The notes beneath the pieces are model-generated. The model searched no databases. It was given only the letters and a program-made list of their open reading frames with translations, and was not told the origin of the DNA. Shown here piece after piece: positions 21,310 to 33,671 of a stretch of 64,000 nt of DNA (within the stretch, counting starts at the first letter, position 1; every line of letters starts with the position of its first letter). The stretch is from contig CM042092.1 in NCBI GenBank assembly GCA_023512835.1, positions 45,378,535 to 45,442,534 of the forward strand, given 5' to 3'. Source of the DNA: Taxillus chinensis (lineage: Eukaryota > Streptophyta > Magnoliopsida > Santalales > Loranthaceae). The translations under genes and the position numbers were made by a program.

Positions 21310-23625
21310 ATGGTCAAGAAAGCGAGATGCTATTCAACACTCGCCTTAACTCCGGAGGTGCACAAGAGCCCATCCCGAATCGAAGCAGCAGTGAAAACAT
21401 CGACCCACCTCAACCTGCTGCTGCCGCCGCTCCTCAACCACGGAGTTCTGGTTTTACTCTGACAAAACCACCCAAATTCACACCTGAGCTTTTCTCCCAG
21501 TGGAAAGCTCGCATGAAGATGTTCATGGTATGCCATGATCATCTCATGTGGCCCTGTCTTCATCAGGAGATTCCAATTCCGATGACTATCGGAGAACATG
21601 GAGTTAGAAGGCCAAAGACGGATGCCGAACTTACCAACGATGAAAGAACCTGGCAGTGCGCTAGTGAAAAGGCTCTGGCTTATGTTATATCATCTTTGGA
21701 TTCCGAGGCTTTCACGGACGTCCAGGGCTGCACGTCAGCAAAAGTTGTCTGGGATAAACTGACAATCTTCTATGAGGGGAGTCAGTCCCAGATGCAAAAT
21801 GTGATATGTGCTCTCAGACAGAATTTTGAGAGTTTCAATCACAAACCTGGTGAATCCCTTGAGAGCATCTATCGGAGATTCGGCAAGCTCATTCTAGAGC
21901 TAAAAACTGTCAATGAGCACTACACTCAGTCTCAAATCAATGACAAGTTCTTTCGATCCTTGCCGGATCGCTACTACTCCAAGCGACTCCAGATGCAAGC
22001 CGACAAAAACGGCCGTTCATCGCCCTGAGGAAATATATGGAGAGCTTCGGACTCATGAGGTCAGATTCAGATACACTGACCGTGATGAGAAAATAGCTCA
22101 GAAAGAAAAGGGGGTAGCTCTCAAAGCTACAGAATGCTCCAGTAATCATCAAGAGGATGATACGGATGAGTCAGAAAATTCTAACTCAGACGCAGAAGAG
22201 GAAATAGCTTTTCTTGTCAAATCCTTTGACCGATTCCTTCGGAAAAGTAGAAAAGGATTCAGAAGAGGCTCCTCATCATCCAGAAGGAAGGAACGATCGG
22301 AGGCTCCTCATCATCCAGAAGGAAGGAAGCTTCCAAGAATGCTTTAATTGTGGGAAACCTGGTCACTGGGCCAAGGAATGCAGATCCAAATCTAAGACGG
22401 CAGAGAAAAGTGACAAGGTTACTCCTCGACGTACCACCTCAGACAACAGCAAGAACAAGAGGAAGGCGTTCGTGACAAAGTACATCAGTGGCTCGGAAGA
22501 AGAGGAGGAATCCTCGGATGATGAGCCAACTCCTAAGCCGAACGTCTGCCTCATGGCAAATACGAGGTACTTATCTCCGAGCTCATGAGTAAATTAGAAT
22601 CTCTTACTACCTGAATGTGATCATGAAAAGAATGAAAGACTAATAATTACTCAAATGTACAAAGATATGGAAAGTCAGAATAAACGTCTTGAATTTACTA
22701 TTACTAGACTTGAAAAAGACATAGCTGACTTCAGAGGAAAAGAAGCTTGGTATCACGATCTAAGGGCTGAAATTCATCTGCTAAATACCAATCTTTCTGG
22801 CCTAAAAGTTATTGTAAAAAGACTCGAGAATGAACTAGAACAGGAAAAGGAAATAAATCGCAAGTGGCTTAAATCCGGGGAAATAGCCTCTTCATTTAAG
22901 ACTGATCCGGATAATGTTCGAGTCAAACCTGGCCTAGGTTCAGAATCATCAACCTCCAATGCTCAAGCTACTGAGTGTCCTCCAGATTTCACTCCAAAAC
23001 TAACCAACTTATATCCTGTTAGTACGTCTAAACCGTTGGATGGCTTCATATCAGGTGGCACCATAGTTTATGATCAGGGAGTAGAGGTCATTCTTGCACT
23101 TCCCGAAGCGGTAGCACCCATAACTAATGATGAAGGGAAGGCCAGCGCAGTTAAAGCCAAAACTGTAGCACCCAAAAAGAAAGGAAAGGCTAAGGCTGAC
23201 GCATCTAGGGCCAAGAGCGCGTCACCCAAACGTAATGGATTAGGCCACAGGGAACAGAGTAGAAAGTCTGTAAAATCTAAGAGACCTATATCCCTTGTTT
23301 GTACTCCGCATTATAGTGTCTGTTCCATCTGTAGGGAAATAGGTCATTATCACTATGAATGTTGGAGTTTATCTGATAACTGGCTTTGTAATCAAATTCG
23401 TACCAATAAAGATCAGTTCAATAAAAAGGGTTCTTCGAGCAAAACAAAAGCTAAACCTCAAAGGAGTGTCTCTCCCAAGATAACCCAAATAAAAGAAGCA
23501 ATGAAACTAACAAATTAAAGTCAACTTGGAGAGCTAAAAGTCCTAGCAAAGTCAAATCCGGAACTATTGACATTGTCGTTGTTCTTTCTAACCGCCCGAA
23601 ACAAGTTTGGGCACCAAAAGTGTAA
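21310..23625 (+). pseudogene. Copia gag (frameshifted)
   Basis: Structural Gag protein, recognised by comparison with the nearly intact copy at 55038-57284. It contains a UBN2-type capsid region (FTPELFSQWKARMKMF, LRQNFESFNHKPGESLESIY, LPDRYYSKRLQMQ), a CCHC zinc knuckle (CFNCGKPGHWAKEC, near 22341), a coiled-coil segment (about 22655-22860) and a second knuckle (CSICREIGHYHYEC near 23320). Relative to the other copy there is an indel just after the first ATG (21310), frameshifts near 22010 and 22570-22610, a ~48-bp local duplication at about 22265-22330 (GGCTCCTCATCATCCAGAAG twice), and a 1-bp loss near 23502. The final in-frame stop TAA at 23623-23625 is shared with the other copy and precedes pol in the same frame. 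Confidence 0.9.
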
Positions 23626-23670
23626 ACTGTTGTCTTTCAGGAGCATCTCTGGAATGCACTGTCGGATCAC

Positions 23671-26600
23671 TTGAAGTTAAAGATCAATCAAAGCAAGTGG
23701 ATCTTTGATAGTGGATGCTCCGGACATATGACCGGTGATCAGACTCTGCTTGTAGAAGTTAATGAAAAACGAGGTCCATCCGTTTCATATGGTGACAACA
23801 GCAAAGGTAAGACTGTCGGGTATGACACTTTAACCAATGGCTGTGTATCAATCATTAGAGTTGCACTAGTCAAAGGTTTGAAGCATAATTTGCTAAGTGT
23901 CAGTAATTTATGTGACAAAGGATTTACTGTTTCCTTTATGTCCAACACCTATACAGTAAGAGAAAACTTATCCGGAGATATAAAGTTATCCGGATCAAGA
24001 GATGGGGACATATACTCAGTGGTCTTAAGAAATAATTCTTCTGACCCTGTATGCTTCATCACTAAAGCTTCAGATGAAGATAGTTGGTTATGGCACAAGC
24101 GATGCGCACATTTAAACTTTAAGACACTGTCTAAGTTAGCATCACTTGATCTTGTCACTGGTCTACCTAAACTCAAATACTCCAGAGACACTCTCTATCG
24201 AGAATGCCAACTTGGCAAACAGACCAAACATAGCTTTAAGAGCAAATCAGTTAATTCAATAACTGCTCCTCTGCAACCTCTTCATATAGACCTCTGTGGT
24301 CCTATTTCTGTTCCTTCGCTGGCTGGTGTGAGATATACCTTTGTGGTTATCGATGATTTCACCAGATACACATGAGTGATGTTTCTGAAATCAAAGGATC
24401 AAACTTTTGAGCATCTTGTAGATCTTTTCAACTGGATAAGCAACTCACAAGGACTGAGCATAAAGTGCATCAGGAGTGATCATGGTACAGAATTTGATTT
24501 TTCAGATATGAGATCATATTGTTCTGAACAGGGCATTCAGCATGACTTCTCTGCGCCCAGAACTCCACAACAAAATGGGGTAGCCGAGCGGAAGAATCGT
24601 ACTTTAGTCGAGGCTGGCAGATCTATGTTAGCAGGGGCAACGCTTCCTCTCAGTTTTTTAGGCTGAAGCTGTGTCCACTGCCTCCTATGTTCAGAACAGA
24701 ACTCTAATAAATAAATCTACCATAAAACACCCTATGAGATGTAGAGAGGACGAAAGCCTTCAATTTCACATTTCAGAGCTTTTGGGTGTACTTGCTATAT
24801 ATTGATAAATGACAAAGAAACCCGGAATAAATTTGAACCAAAATCTGATGATGGGATTTTTGTCGGGTACTCATTACATAGCAAGGCTTATCGGATCTTC
24901 AATAGAAAACTTTTTAAAGTTGAAGAATCCATCCATGTGACTTTTGATGAAGCTAATCTTGAATGGTCAAAAGTTGCTTCTTCAAGTTCTAATGTGCAAG
25001 TCCCGGACAGTAACATCGATTACTCGAAGTTTATGAGTGTTTTTGATACACATTCTGACCAACCACGTGGCATTAGCGAAGCACAAAGAAATTATATGGA
25101 TGATGCTACGGATGATTCGGACTCAGGACTACCGTTAAGCTCCGGACATACTCCTACGGATACCCAAAATTCCGGAGCACCTTCAAGTCCGTCCGGACTA
25201 GTTAACATTGAAAGAAACAGTGTTGAAGAACCACCTAGTTCTACCGTACCTTCTAATACGGAAACATCAGGTCCAGAAGAAGCTCAACCAGCAGATACAC
25301 CTGAACCACCTAACCTGGCAGAGCTTCAAATTATTCAAGATCAACCATCACATGCACAGAATTATAGATGGACCCGAAACCATCCCTCAGATCAAGTGAT
25401 TGGTGATCCTATTGTTGGTGTAAGAACAAGAGTAGCCACCTCCAACATGTGTTTTTACTCGTGTTTTCTATCTCAAATAGAACCAAAGGTGGTGGATGAA
25501 GCTCTTCGGGATTCGAATTGGATAGAAGCCATGCAAGAAGAGCTAAATCAATTTAAGAGAAATAATGTGTGGACTCTAGTACCAAGGCCTAAGTCTCAGG
25601 AAGTCATAGGAGTTAAATGGGTGTTCCAGAACAAGCTTGATACAGATGGAATTATAATCCGGAACAAAGCCAGACTGGTAGCCAAAGGATATCGTCAAGA
25701 AGAAGGAATAGACTATGATGAGACCTTTGCTCCGGTGGCAAGACTTGAGGCAATCCAAATGTTTCTGGCGTATGCTTCATATGAAAACTTCATAGTTTAT
25801 CAAATGGACGTCAAGAGTGCATTCCTGAATGGAGATCTTCAAGAGGAGGTGTACGTTGAACAACCTCCAGGTTTCATTGAACCCAAGGCTGGACATCTGG
25901 TTTACAAACTAAGGAAAGCTTTGTATGGATTGAAGCAAGCTCCAAGAGCCTGATACGACACACTTTCGGAATTCTTACTTGCTCACAACTTTCAAAAAGG
26001 GAAGATTGACACCATGCTATTCTTACGAAAAGAGAAAGGACATACTCTGATCGTACAGATATACGTGGATGATATCATTTTCGGATCAACTAATCCGAAA
26101 CTTTGTGATGAATTCGCCAAGTTGATGACTGGCAAGTTTGAGATGAGTATGATGGGAGAACTGTCCTATTTCCTTGGGATCGAAGTCAAACAACTGAATG
26201 AAGGGACCTTCATAAACCAAGCTAAGTATACTCGTGACTTAATCAAAAAGTTTGGTATGGAAGGTTTGTCTCCCGTCAAAACTCCAATGCCAGTCAATGC
26301 CAAGTTAGACCCAGATGTTGATGGCAAATCAGTGAATGTGACTGAATACAGAGGGATGATTGGATCCTTGCTGTATCTTACAGCAAGTCGCCCGGACATA
26401 ATGTTTGCAACTTGCATCTGTGCAAGATATCAGGCGAATCCCAAAGAGTCGCATATGCTTCATGTAAAACGGATATTAAGGTATCTCAAAGGGACAATTA
26501 ATTTGGGACTCTGGTACCCACAAGAGTCCAACTTCACCTTATCCGGATATTCTGATGCTGATTTTGCCGGGTGTCATCGACAGGAAAAGCACCAGTGGTA

Positions 26601-27007
26601 CATGCCAATTCCTTGGAAACAGATTGATCTCTTGGTTCAGTAAGAAGCAGAATTTCGTATCAACATCTACTGCTGAAGCGGAATATATAGCTGCTGGGAG
26701 TTGCTGCGCACAACTTCTCTAGATGCAAAGTCAACTAACTGACTACGGCTTCAACATGACATCTGTCCCACTTTACTGTGACAATACCAGTGCTATTGCT
26801 ATCAGCAATAATCCCGTCATGCATCCAAAGACAAAACATATTGAGGTCAGGCATCATTTCATTCGCGATCATGTTCTTAAAAAGCACATATCCCTGGAAC
26901 ATGTTGCTACTGAAGATCAACTGGCGAATATACTCACAAAGCCCCTACCTGATGTAAGATTTTCTGAACTTCTTCTCAAATTATGTATGCTCGACTTTTC
27001 TGCATAG
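23671..27007 (+). pseudogene. Copia pol: protease, integrase, reverse transcriptase, RNase H
   Basis: Order is as in Ty1/copia. Protease has the active site DSGCSGHMTG (near 23708). GAG-pre-integrase has WHKRCAHLNF ... ECQLGKQTKHSF, where the first Cys of the HHCC zinc finger appears replaced by Tyr (LYRECQ). The integrase core has HIDLCGP, SDHGTEF and NGVAERKNRTL. RT spans [24 protein letters not shown] and the YVDDIIFGS catalytic motif (near 26058). RNase H includes STAEAEYIAAG. Breaks are TGA for Trp at 24373-24375, a 1-bp insertion near 24660, TGA for Trp at 25951-25953, a frameshift near 26580 and TAG for Trp at 26720-26722. The frame continues past 27007 only as non-coding linker. Non-functional but easily recognised. 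Confidence 0.93.
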
Positions 27008-28705
27008 CTTCTCACCTGTTATCTATCAGTAGTTATTTTCAGAACATGCATTGTGCTTCTATTGATAGTATGAGATACATACTGATCTTAATGATGATCA
27101 TACTTACTGTCTAATGTGCTTCATGCTTCTGATATTGATAGCAACTTCATAAATGGGATGATGCTTGCGTTTCCCGACTGAAGTCATTAAGCAAACATGA
27201 TTAAAGTTTATATGATTAACCCCATTCTGGTTTCATGATCTTAATTTCCACTGATCACCACATGACAAATGCCTGTTCATTTAGATTACTCTATTAACAT
27301 GTATTGTTGAAGAAATGAAATGGGTTAGCTCGGAATGCCTGGTGGATGAATACACAATCGCAGTTTGATCAGCTTCTGAAGTACAGTTTCCTAAAAGGAT
27401 AGACCACGCTGAATTTCTTTAAGCCGGAAAGGTCTACCGAGAGGATTGCACAATCTACGGGGGAGAAAATGCTTTATAAATTATTCAAGTAATACCCCCC
27501 CGTATATGTCTCATGACCTCTTTCCTGGCTGTCTATTCGAGGGGGAGCCTTTCATTGAGAGGATCGCATGATCTATGGGGGAGCCTAAGCTTCAGCTATT
27601 ACCTCAGTAATCTCCCCCTAATATGTCTCAGATACTCCCTCCTCTAACCCTTTACTTCCGGATCTGACTGGACATATGTTGTTGAAACAGAATTGCGGCA
27701 TGCTTGGATGTATTTTTTTTCTTCAACCATGCATTTTAATCGGATAATCAACTGCTTGCTTTTGACATGTGTCCACTTCCTCATTTTTCACTCATGAATC
27801 CTTGTGTGGTCAAATCATATGATTTTTAATTAATCTTAGCTATGTCGTTCAACAGGACGGTTTCGCTATGTTGACCTATATGAACTTGTGAATTTATTAT
27901 CTGACATAAGCCCTGATTCAATCACATTAATCATTCTCTAGTATGTATATGTCTATTTCATTCTTTGTAATGCATAAGTTCTGCTACTCATTAGTTCGGA
28001 TTATACAGCTCTTCACTGACTATTTTCTCCTAATCCGTACTAATCCTTACCTGTTAAGCTTTTGTACTCTTAGCTTATCTTTGTGAAGCTACAAGTTCAG
28101 ATTTTCTTTGCACCCCTATCGATAAATCCAGTCCATAGTCTTGGATTTGAAGTGTTGTGGTACTTCTCTTCTCTTCGACTTATTGACAGCAAAGGAATCT
28201 ACTTTTCTCTCATTGCACTCTGTTACTACGGACACAGTCTACTTTTCATCCGGATACTCGTTACTCGACTATCGCTTATTCTGGATGATTGTCGGCTCAC
28301 TCCTCCGGACTCTTGATACTGTCAAATTGCGATAATCCATGTCTTATTTCATATCGCGTGCTTTTGAGGAGGAATAATGATGATTCATTAAATGCATATC
28401 TCGGGATGCACACACTTCCCCTGGAAGGCAACCAGCTGTTATCCTTATTTGGTCATGCCGTCTCCACGTCATCTTTTAATTTGGAGGCACACCAATATCA
28501 AGACTAATGACATCAGCCTGTCAAGTGGTCTACTGTTTCTCTCGCCACATTCCTAGACCCGCTGACATTTACGAACTCGGTCTTATATGTTCTGGTCATT
28601 CCTGCGAAGCACGAGTGTTACTCTTTTCAAATCCCTAAAACTCTCGATTGCTCCTTCAATCCCTAAGACCTCGCCTTCCCTCTCGCCCTTCAATTTTCAT
28701 CTACA
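27008..28705 (+). other. Non-coding linker between pol and the third ORF
   Basis: About 1.7 kb without a credible gene. Two related blocks at 27438-27515 and 27558-27628 each contain GAGAGGAT(T/C)GCA, a GGGGGAG run, a complementary C-rich run and TATGTCTCA. Another CGAGGGGGAGCC occurs near 27538-27549. The last ~120 bp before the ORF are C/T-rich, and CCACGTCATC lies at 28464-28473, so a promoter or leader for the third ORF is possible but not proven. Confidence 0.6.
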
Positions 28706-31342
28706 ATGGCACCCAGAACCTCTCTTTCCGGCGTCAATCCCGGCCATCTGGTGGATTGGAGCGCTGTATCCAACCCTCCGGACTGGTTTTCCCAACTTCG
28801 CCCTCTTCTAGAAGCCTCTCATATACTCGACTTGATCTCCAATCCTGGCGATCTTCTTATCGACGACATTCTCGAGTATTACCTACGGATCCGCTGTACC
28901 ACCAACTCCATCATCTCCTATGTTCGCGGTGAATCCATCCTCATTACCCCCGATGTTCTCCGCGCTGCTCTCCGTCTACCCCCCGGTGAATCACAGCGCC
29001 CCGATGCCGATTCCATGGCGGCTTCTATGGGTTGCAACTATATAGGCAACGAATACAAGGTGAAGTCCTTCCAAGGCCGCTATCGCTGTATGGCGGTCAT
29101 ACTGAGTTGCTGTTTACTGGCTCGCACTTCCGCGCTGGACTCTGTTCCGTAGGATCTTCTTCTGGCCATGTACGGCGTTTTCGAAGGTCTTCCGATGGAC
29201 TGGGGGACATTTTTGTTCCGACTACTGCAGACTGGACCCAAGAACCTTTCCTTCGGGCGCATCCTAAGCATTGTCTTCCGGCATCTTCATCCGGATCATT
29301 TCGCCCGCTCTGACGTTGTTCCCTTTCCTCCGGCTCACTATCTTCGCTATATTATGCCTGATGGGAACATGACAGCCCGTCGTCCCTCTGCAGCTCTCCG
29401 CATTCTCCCTGCCACGGAACAACAAGGCAGTTCTGTTGGTGACCCCTCCGATAGCCATGCCCCTGACGTCAGCTCTGCTCACCGATCCTCCCGGATTCGG
29501 TCCATTGCTGCACCATCCATCTCTCGGGCCTCCCAGCACAGCGTCCGTGCCGAACCCTCCGAGGTTGCAGGGCCATCTCAGCGCAGTGCTCCTCGAGCTG
29601 TCTCTTCAGCTCCTTCTGCTGCGGATGTCCCCACCCCCTCCACTTTCGCTGTTGCTGCCGCAGTTGATACCGCCGTTGTTGCCGCCACTGCTGATGTCCC
29701 GGAATCCATTCCGGAAGCTCCTTTGCCTCCCCTACCTCAACCCCAAGATTACCTTGACCATCTCTCCGCCGACACCTTAACGGACCTATGGCTCCATTTT
29801 AGCCTTGCCCACACCGCCTCCATTCCTGACACCGATCTCCGGGTGTTTTACACTCGCCATACCCAATCCTCGCAGACCATGATCATCTGGAACTTGGACC
29901 AAGGCTTTCTTACGCCGGCCTCCATTCTAGATGTGCCGTTCCCTACCCCCTCCAGCCCGGTCCATGCCGCACGGAGTCCTTCCCCTGCTAAGGCTGGACC
30001 TTCTTCTCCTGCTGTTGATATTCCCATCGTTGACCTATCTGGTCAAAGCGGGTCCGCTGCTCCGGATGCCTCTGCTGCTCCGGATGCCCCTTCTGCTGCT
30101 GCTGCTGATACTCCTGCGGACTCCTCTGCCCAGCGCACTCCTGCTCTTGTTCATGCGGCGGAGTCCTCCAAAGCTCCGGAGTTGGCCCTTGGGCGTGCTT
30201 CTTTTGGCACGGTTCACTCCGATGCTGTGCTCTCCGCCCAGCTGGACCGACACGCCCAAGCTCATAGCGCTCAAATATCCGCCATCGCCGCCAAGGTTGA
30301 TGCTCTTGGCGCCCAACTCCTATCCGCTCTCATTGACTCCTCTACTTCCATGGAACAGAAGATGGATCTCGTCGCCTCGTCCGTCCACTCCTTGTTTACC
30401 CCCTTCACGGACCTGGCGCACACGATGGCTCGCCCTCCCGTTGCTTCCCGGTGATCTGCCAAACTGGGGGAGAGAGTGTCATCTGATCCTTCTGCTCCTC
30501 CTGCACCACAACCATCCACTCGTGCTAAGAAGCGGCCTGCCTCTTCATTGCTTCCGGGAGTTCAAATCCCCAAACGTAGCCGCTTCTCTCAGCCAAGCTC
30601 CTCGACTGCAGCCCTTCCTCCATCCTCTCCATCCGCAGCTGACACCTTCCTCCGATCATATGCGGCGTGTGACCCTCTTGATGCGGATGGAAGCATGCGT
30701 AAGGCAATGCTTTCCTATGCTGCGTCTTCTGCCAAGGGAAGATGTCTCTCTGACCTGTACCCTTTCTCCCTGAACGACATTCGGACCCTTTGTTTGGAGA
30801 AAGGCCTCTTTACAACAGACGACATTGACAACTTCTCTAGGGCTGCTAAAATGGAGATGAGGCTATTTCCATCTCTGTACAAGGATGGCCACTTGTTTGA
30901 AGTTCTGCCATGCTGGAATGAGGGCTATCTTCCCAAAGATAGATATCATTCGGTCCTTTATCGAAGGAACCGCCGAGGATAGCAAGCCATGGAGAACTCT
31001 CTCAACTATCCTCATTCCGTACCGGATCATGTCGCCACATTTCATGATGGTCGTCTTCATGATTCGGTCCAAACAGATGATTCGATTGATTCTCATCGGA
31101 TTGTAGAGCAAGATGTAAGAAAGAATCAATGGGAACCACTGTGTCTTAGGTTGACTGAAGCTGTGAAGAAAGCCGGATTATATGAAAAGTTGGGCATCAC
31201 TCCTTTGAGACCAACTGAGAAGCTAAAGGCGACACTCCGGGGCAAGAAGCAAGTGCCACAACAGCCAGATGGAGATAGCTGCGGGGCCTTTGTCTGTTAC
31301 TTCATCAAGTCATTCTTAACTGTGGACAAATCTTGGAGCTAA
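28706..31342 (+). pseudogene. Third ORF of the copia element: N-terminal transposon-type domain, Ala/Pro-rich linker, Ulp1-like (C48) tail
   Basis: One long frame from ATG 28706, interrupted by TAG 29150-29152, TGA 30452-30454 and TAG 30980-30982, plus an apparent two-step frameshift around 30945-31080. N-terminal part (to ~29320): DILEYYLRIRC, ITPDVLRAALRLP, FQGRYRCMAVILSCCLL, LDSVP. A short motif DLRVFY ... IIWNLDQGFL lies at ~29840-29920. Then comes a long Ala/Pro/Ser/Asp-rich linker (29400-30250) with a helical stretch (QISAIAAKVDALGAQLLSAL). The C-terminal part carries Ulp1-type pieces in shifting frames: PHFMMVVFMIRSKQM (~31024-31068), DSID, and QQPDGDSCGAFVCYFIKSF (~31258-31315), giving His, Asp, Gln and Cys candidates. 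Similar architecture is seen at 41335-43198 and 61970-64000. C48 peptidases remove SUMO-like modifiers; that function here is inference. Confidence 0.72.
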
Positions 31343-31562
31343 CACACCACTTATACAATGAAGCAGACAATGGAGCTTAGAGAGAAGGCAACAACAATGA
31401 TCTTCAAGTATAGTAAGCCTTATGTACCTTAATGAAAATCTTGTATAAACGCTGAATTGTATTCTGTTGCTGATAAATGAAAATGGTTGTGATGTGTATT
31501 CTGTATGTTATCTTTTTGCACTGCTTACCAGATCAGATTACAAAGGGTTTGGGCATATCCAT

Positions 31563-31575
31563 AATTGGGGGAGAT
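31563..31575 (+). other. Polypurine tract of the copia element
   Basis: AATTGGGGGAGAT directly upstream of the 3' LTR start TGTTGG at 31576; primes plus-strand DNA synthesis. Confidence 0.85.
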
Positions 31576-32989
31576 TGTTGGATCAAGCCCAGAATTTGGA
31601 TAATGCTGATAAAGCCCTATGTAATTTGATCTGAGATCTTTTGTATTTCTTTGATCGTTGCAGAAGATATGTTATTAATCCGGAGATACACTCGTGAGAG
31701 CAAAGCTAAGGACAGGATACATAATCCTGATCCGGACAAGAGTGAGTGTCGTCAAACACTTGGTAAATAACCAAGTCACCAATACATACAGAATAAGGAA
31801 CATTTGTGCGGACTAAGGACTTAAAAGCTACGGATTATGGAATCTGCTCTTAAGGCTTCAAACGGACTAAGTCAAACTAATGCGGAGTAAGAATCTTGGT
31901 CTACAAGGTCGTACGGAGTAAAAGAGTCAACACGAAGCTAAAAAGTTAAGTCTTTCACTCAAATGAACTAAAGTGAAGAAGACACGGAGTAAGGCATCCG
32001 AGTCTTTCGTACATACGGAGTAAGAAAGTACTGATGCGGAATAAGGACCCGAGTCTTTATTCATACGGAGTAAGGAACTTAGATGCGGAGTAAGGAATCC
32101 AGACCACTCACTCATGCGGAGTAAGGATGTGCTAGTACGGAGTAAGCCATCCGATCCTTTAGACTCGCACGGAGTAAGGAACTTACATATGGAGTAAGGA
32201 ACTTACATGCAGAGTAAGGAAGCGCTGATACGGAATAAGCACTCCGACCTTCTCATTCACATGGAGTAAGGAAGCGCTGACACGGACTAAAGATTCCAGT
32301 AGCTAATAGATACGGAGTAAGCAACCACTGACACGGAGTAAGGTTCCGAGCTTCATTAGCTACGGAGTAAGGAAAATTACACCGGACCAAGAAGATGCTG
32401 CTTCAACTTAACCGCTTTTAAGGTTATCAGCTCGTGGTGTCCCAATGTAAGACAAACTTGTCGAGAACCTGAAGAATCTTACACGTGGATCACCCGGATA
32501 TGTGGACACAACTTTAATTATATTTGGGAACTCATAAAGGCACTTATACTCTTCAAACCCAAGATCTTGAGCTCCACAAACCGCAGCAGTCAAGGCAGAG
32601 AGATTATCGAGGAATAGTTAGTGCTGAACGCATTCCGGAACTACAAGTTCCAAGGTTGTCTTTTAGGAATGTTTTTGTATAAATATTCATACTTGTATAT
32701 TTGAATGTATGCATATGGGTGGACAAGACTGAATCAACCTCGTGTATGCATAAGAGCTCAAAGATATAATCTAGGCTAGTGTGTGAATCCTTCTATAAAA
32801 AGAGTGTAAGAGAGTCTTACTTCTATTTTGTTGTAATTATCTCTTGATAATAAAACAAAATACTTCCACTAACTGGTTGTCTTCTGTAGTGATTCTATCA
32901 CTTAACTAGATAAGTGTTGTGTCATAAGAGAATAAAAAGAGTTTCGATAAGAGCCTATTCACCCCCCTCTAGGCTCTAAGGGACCATCA
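31576..32989 (+). repeat. 3' LTR (LTR-S1) of the full-length copia element
   Basis: 1,414 bp, TGTTGG to CCATCA, about 97% identical to the 5' LTR by hand count. Most differences are C/T or G/A changes, many inside the CGGAGTAAGG-type words. TSD AAGGT follows at 32990-32994. Confidence 0.95.
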
Positions 32990-32994
32990 AAGGT

Positions 32995-33280
32995 GTTTTA
33001 GTAATTTATTGTAGTTAAAAGATTACTACTTTTAGACCAAGAAACCATTTGAATATTAGTTTTTGGAACCGGATAAAGAGGCTACAAAATTTAGGAAGGA
33101 GGAACTTCTTAGACTCCTAAGAGGATACAACTCTTATTATCTGAGGACTCTTGGTCATTTTTGGAAAGAGGAGAAGGACAAAATGCCATAATTTGATGTT
33201 TATGGGACATTCTTGGGTGTTCTTTGTTATTCTTCATTACTTAACTATTTTTGGAAACTAAAGGTAGTTGATTATACTCT
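32995..33280. other. Flank right of the copia element, no gene
   Basis: Continuation of the AT-rich host or old-repeat sequence interrupted at 19836. No ORF or motif is recognised. Confidence 0.5.
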
Positions 33281-33359
33281 TGTCACGCCCCGGATTTCCA
33301 ACCCAAGGAAACCGGTTCGTGACTCCCCTTTACCCACGCGGTGGATAAGGGGTTAGGAT
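33281..33359 (-). mobile_element. LTR-B-like terminal fragment
   Basis: TGTCACGCCCCGGATTTCCA is the reversed end of an LTR-B-type LTR (compare 11546 and 49483 reversed). It is followed by ACCGG and CCCTTTACCC words in the same order. It is cut after about 79 bp by the next LTR end. Confidence 0.65.
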
Positions 33360-33671
33360 TGTCACGCTTCGGATTTCCGACCCGCAGAAATCGGTTAGTG
33401 AATCCCCATGCCCGCACCCGAAGGGACATGGGGTTGGTGAGAACACCGAGAAAGGGGCCTTAGCACGGGTGCCGTCCCTAAACCATATCACACATATACA
33501 GAAATCTCATTCCAAAGCACAGTACAAACACACATTCACACATGTTCTTTCCCCCACGGGGTCACATCATAGTTTTCATAATCCAACAAAACGAATAAAC
33601 ACACACAAGGTCTTCACCTTTGGTGAACCTCCTAGCTCCTGTAAGCACTTGAAATAAACAAAAACAAACAT
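33360..33671 (-). mobile_element. Another gypsy-type LTR end fragment
   Basis: TGTCACGCTTCGGATTTCCG begins a minus-strand LTR resembling, but distinct from, LTR-T and LTR-B. It shares the order of a CCCGCACCCGAAGGGACATG-like block and a GTTGGTGAGAAC block with the LTR-T terminus at 37157. It is interrupted at 33672 by a reverse copia LTR. Confidence 0.55.

Larger units (their letters stand above)
19837..32989 (+). mobile_element. Full-length SIRE-like Ty1/copia retrotransposon (13.15 kb) with third ORF
   Basis: LTRs 19837-21249 and 31576-32989 are flanked by the TSD AAGGT at 19832-19836 and 32990-32994. Order: 5' LTR, initiator-Met PBS, gag, protease-integrase-RT-RNase H (the copia order, integrase before RT), a 1.7-kb non-coding linker, a long third ORF, polypurine tract and 3' LTR. 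The large size, extended gag and extra ORF after pol point to the SIRE/Maximus lineage. The LTRs differ at roughly 40 of ~1,413 positions by hand count (about 3%), a fairly recent insertion. All three ORFs carry stops or frameshifts, so it is non-autonomous now. Confidence 0.95.

Noticed and set aside
28706..29152. Third copia ORF as a classical env gene
   Set aside because: No signal peptide, no hydrophobic transmembrane helix and no N-glycosylation-rich ectodomain are visible; the recognisable parts are a transposon-protein-like domain and a protease-like tail.
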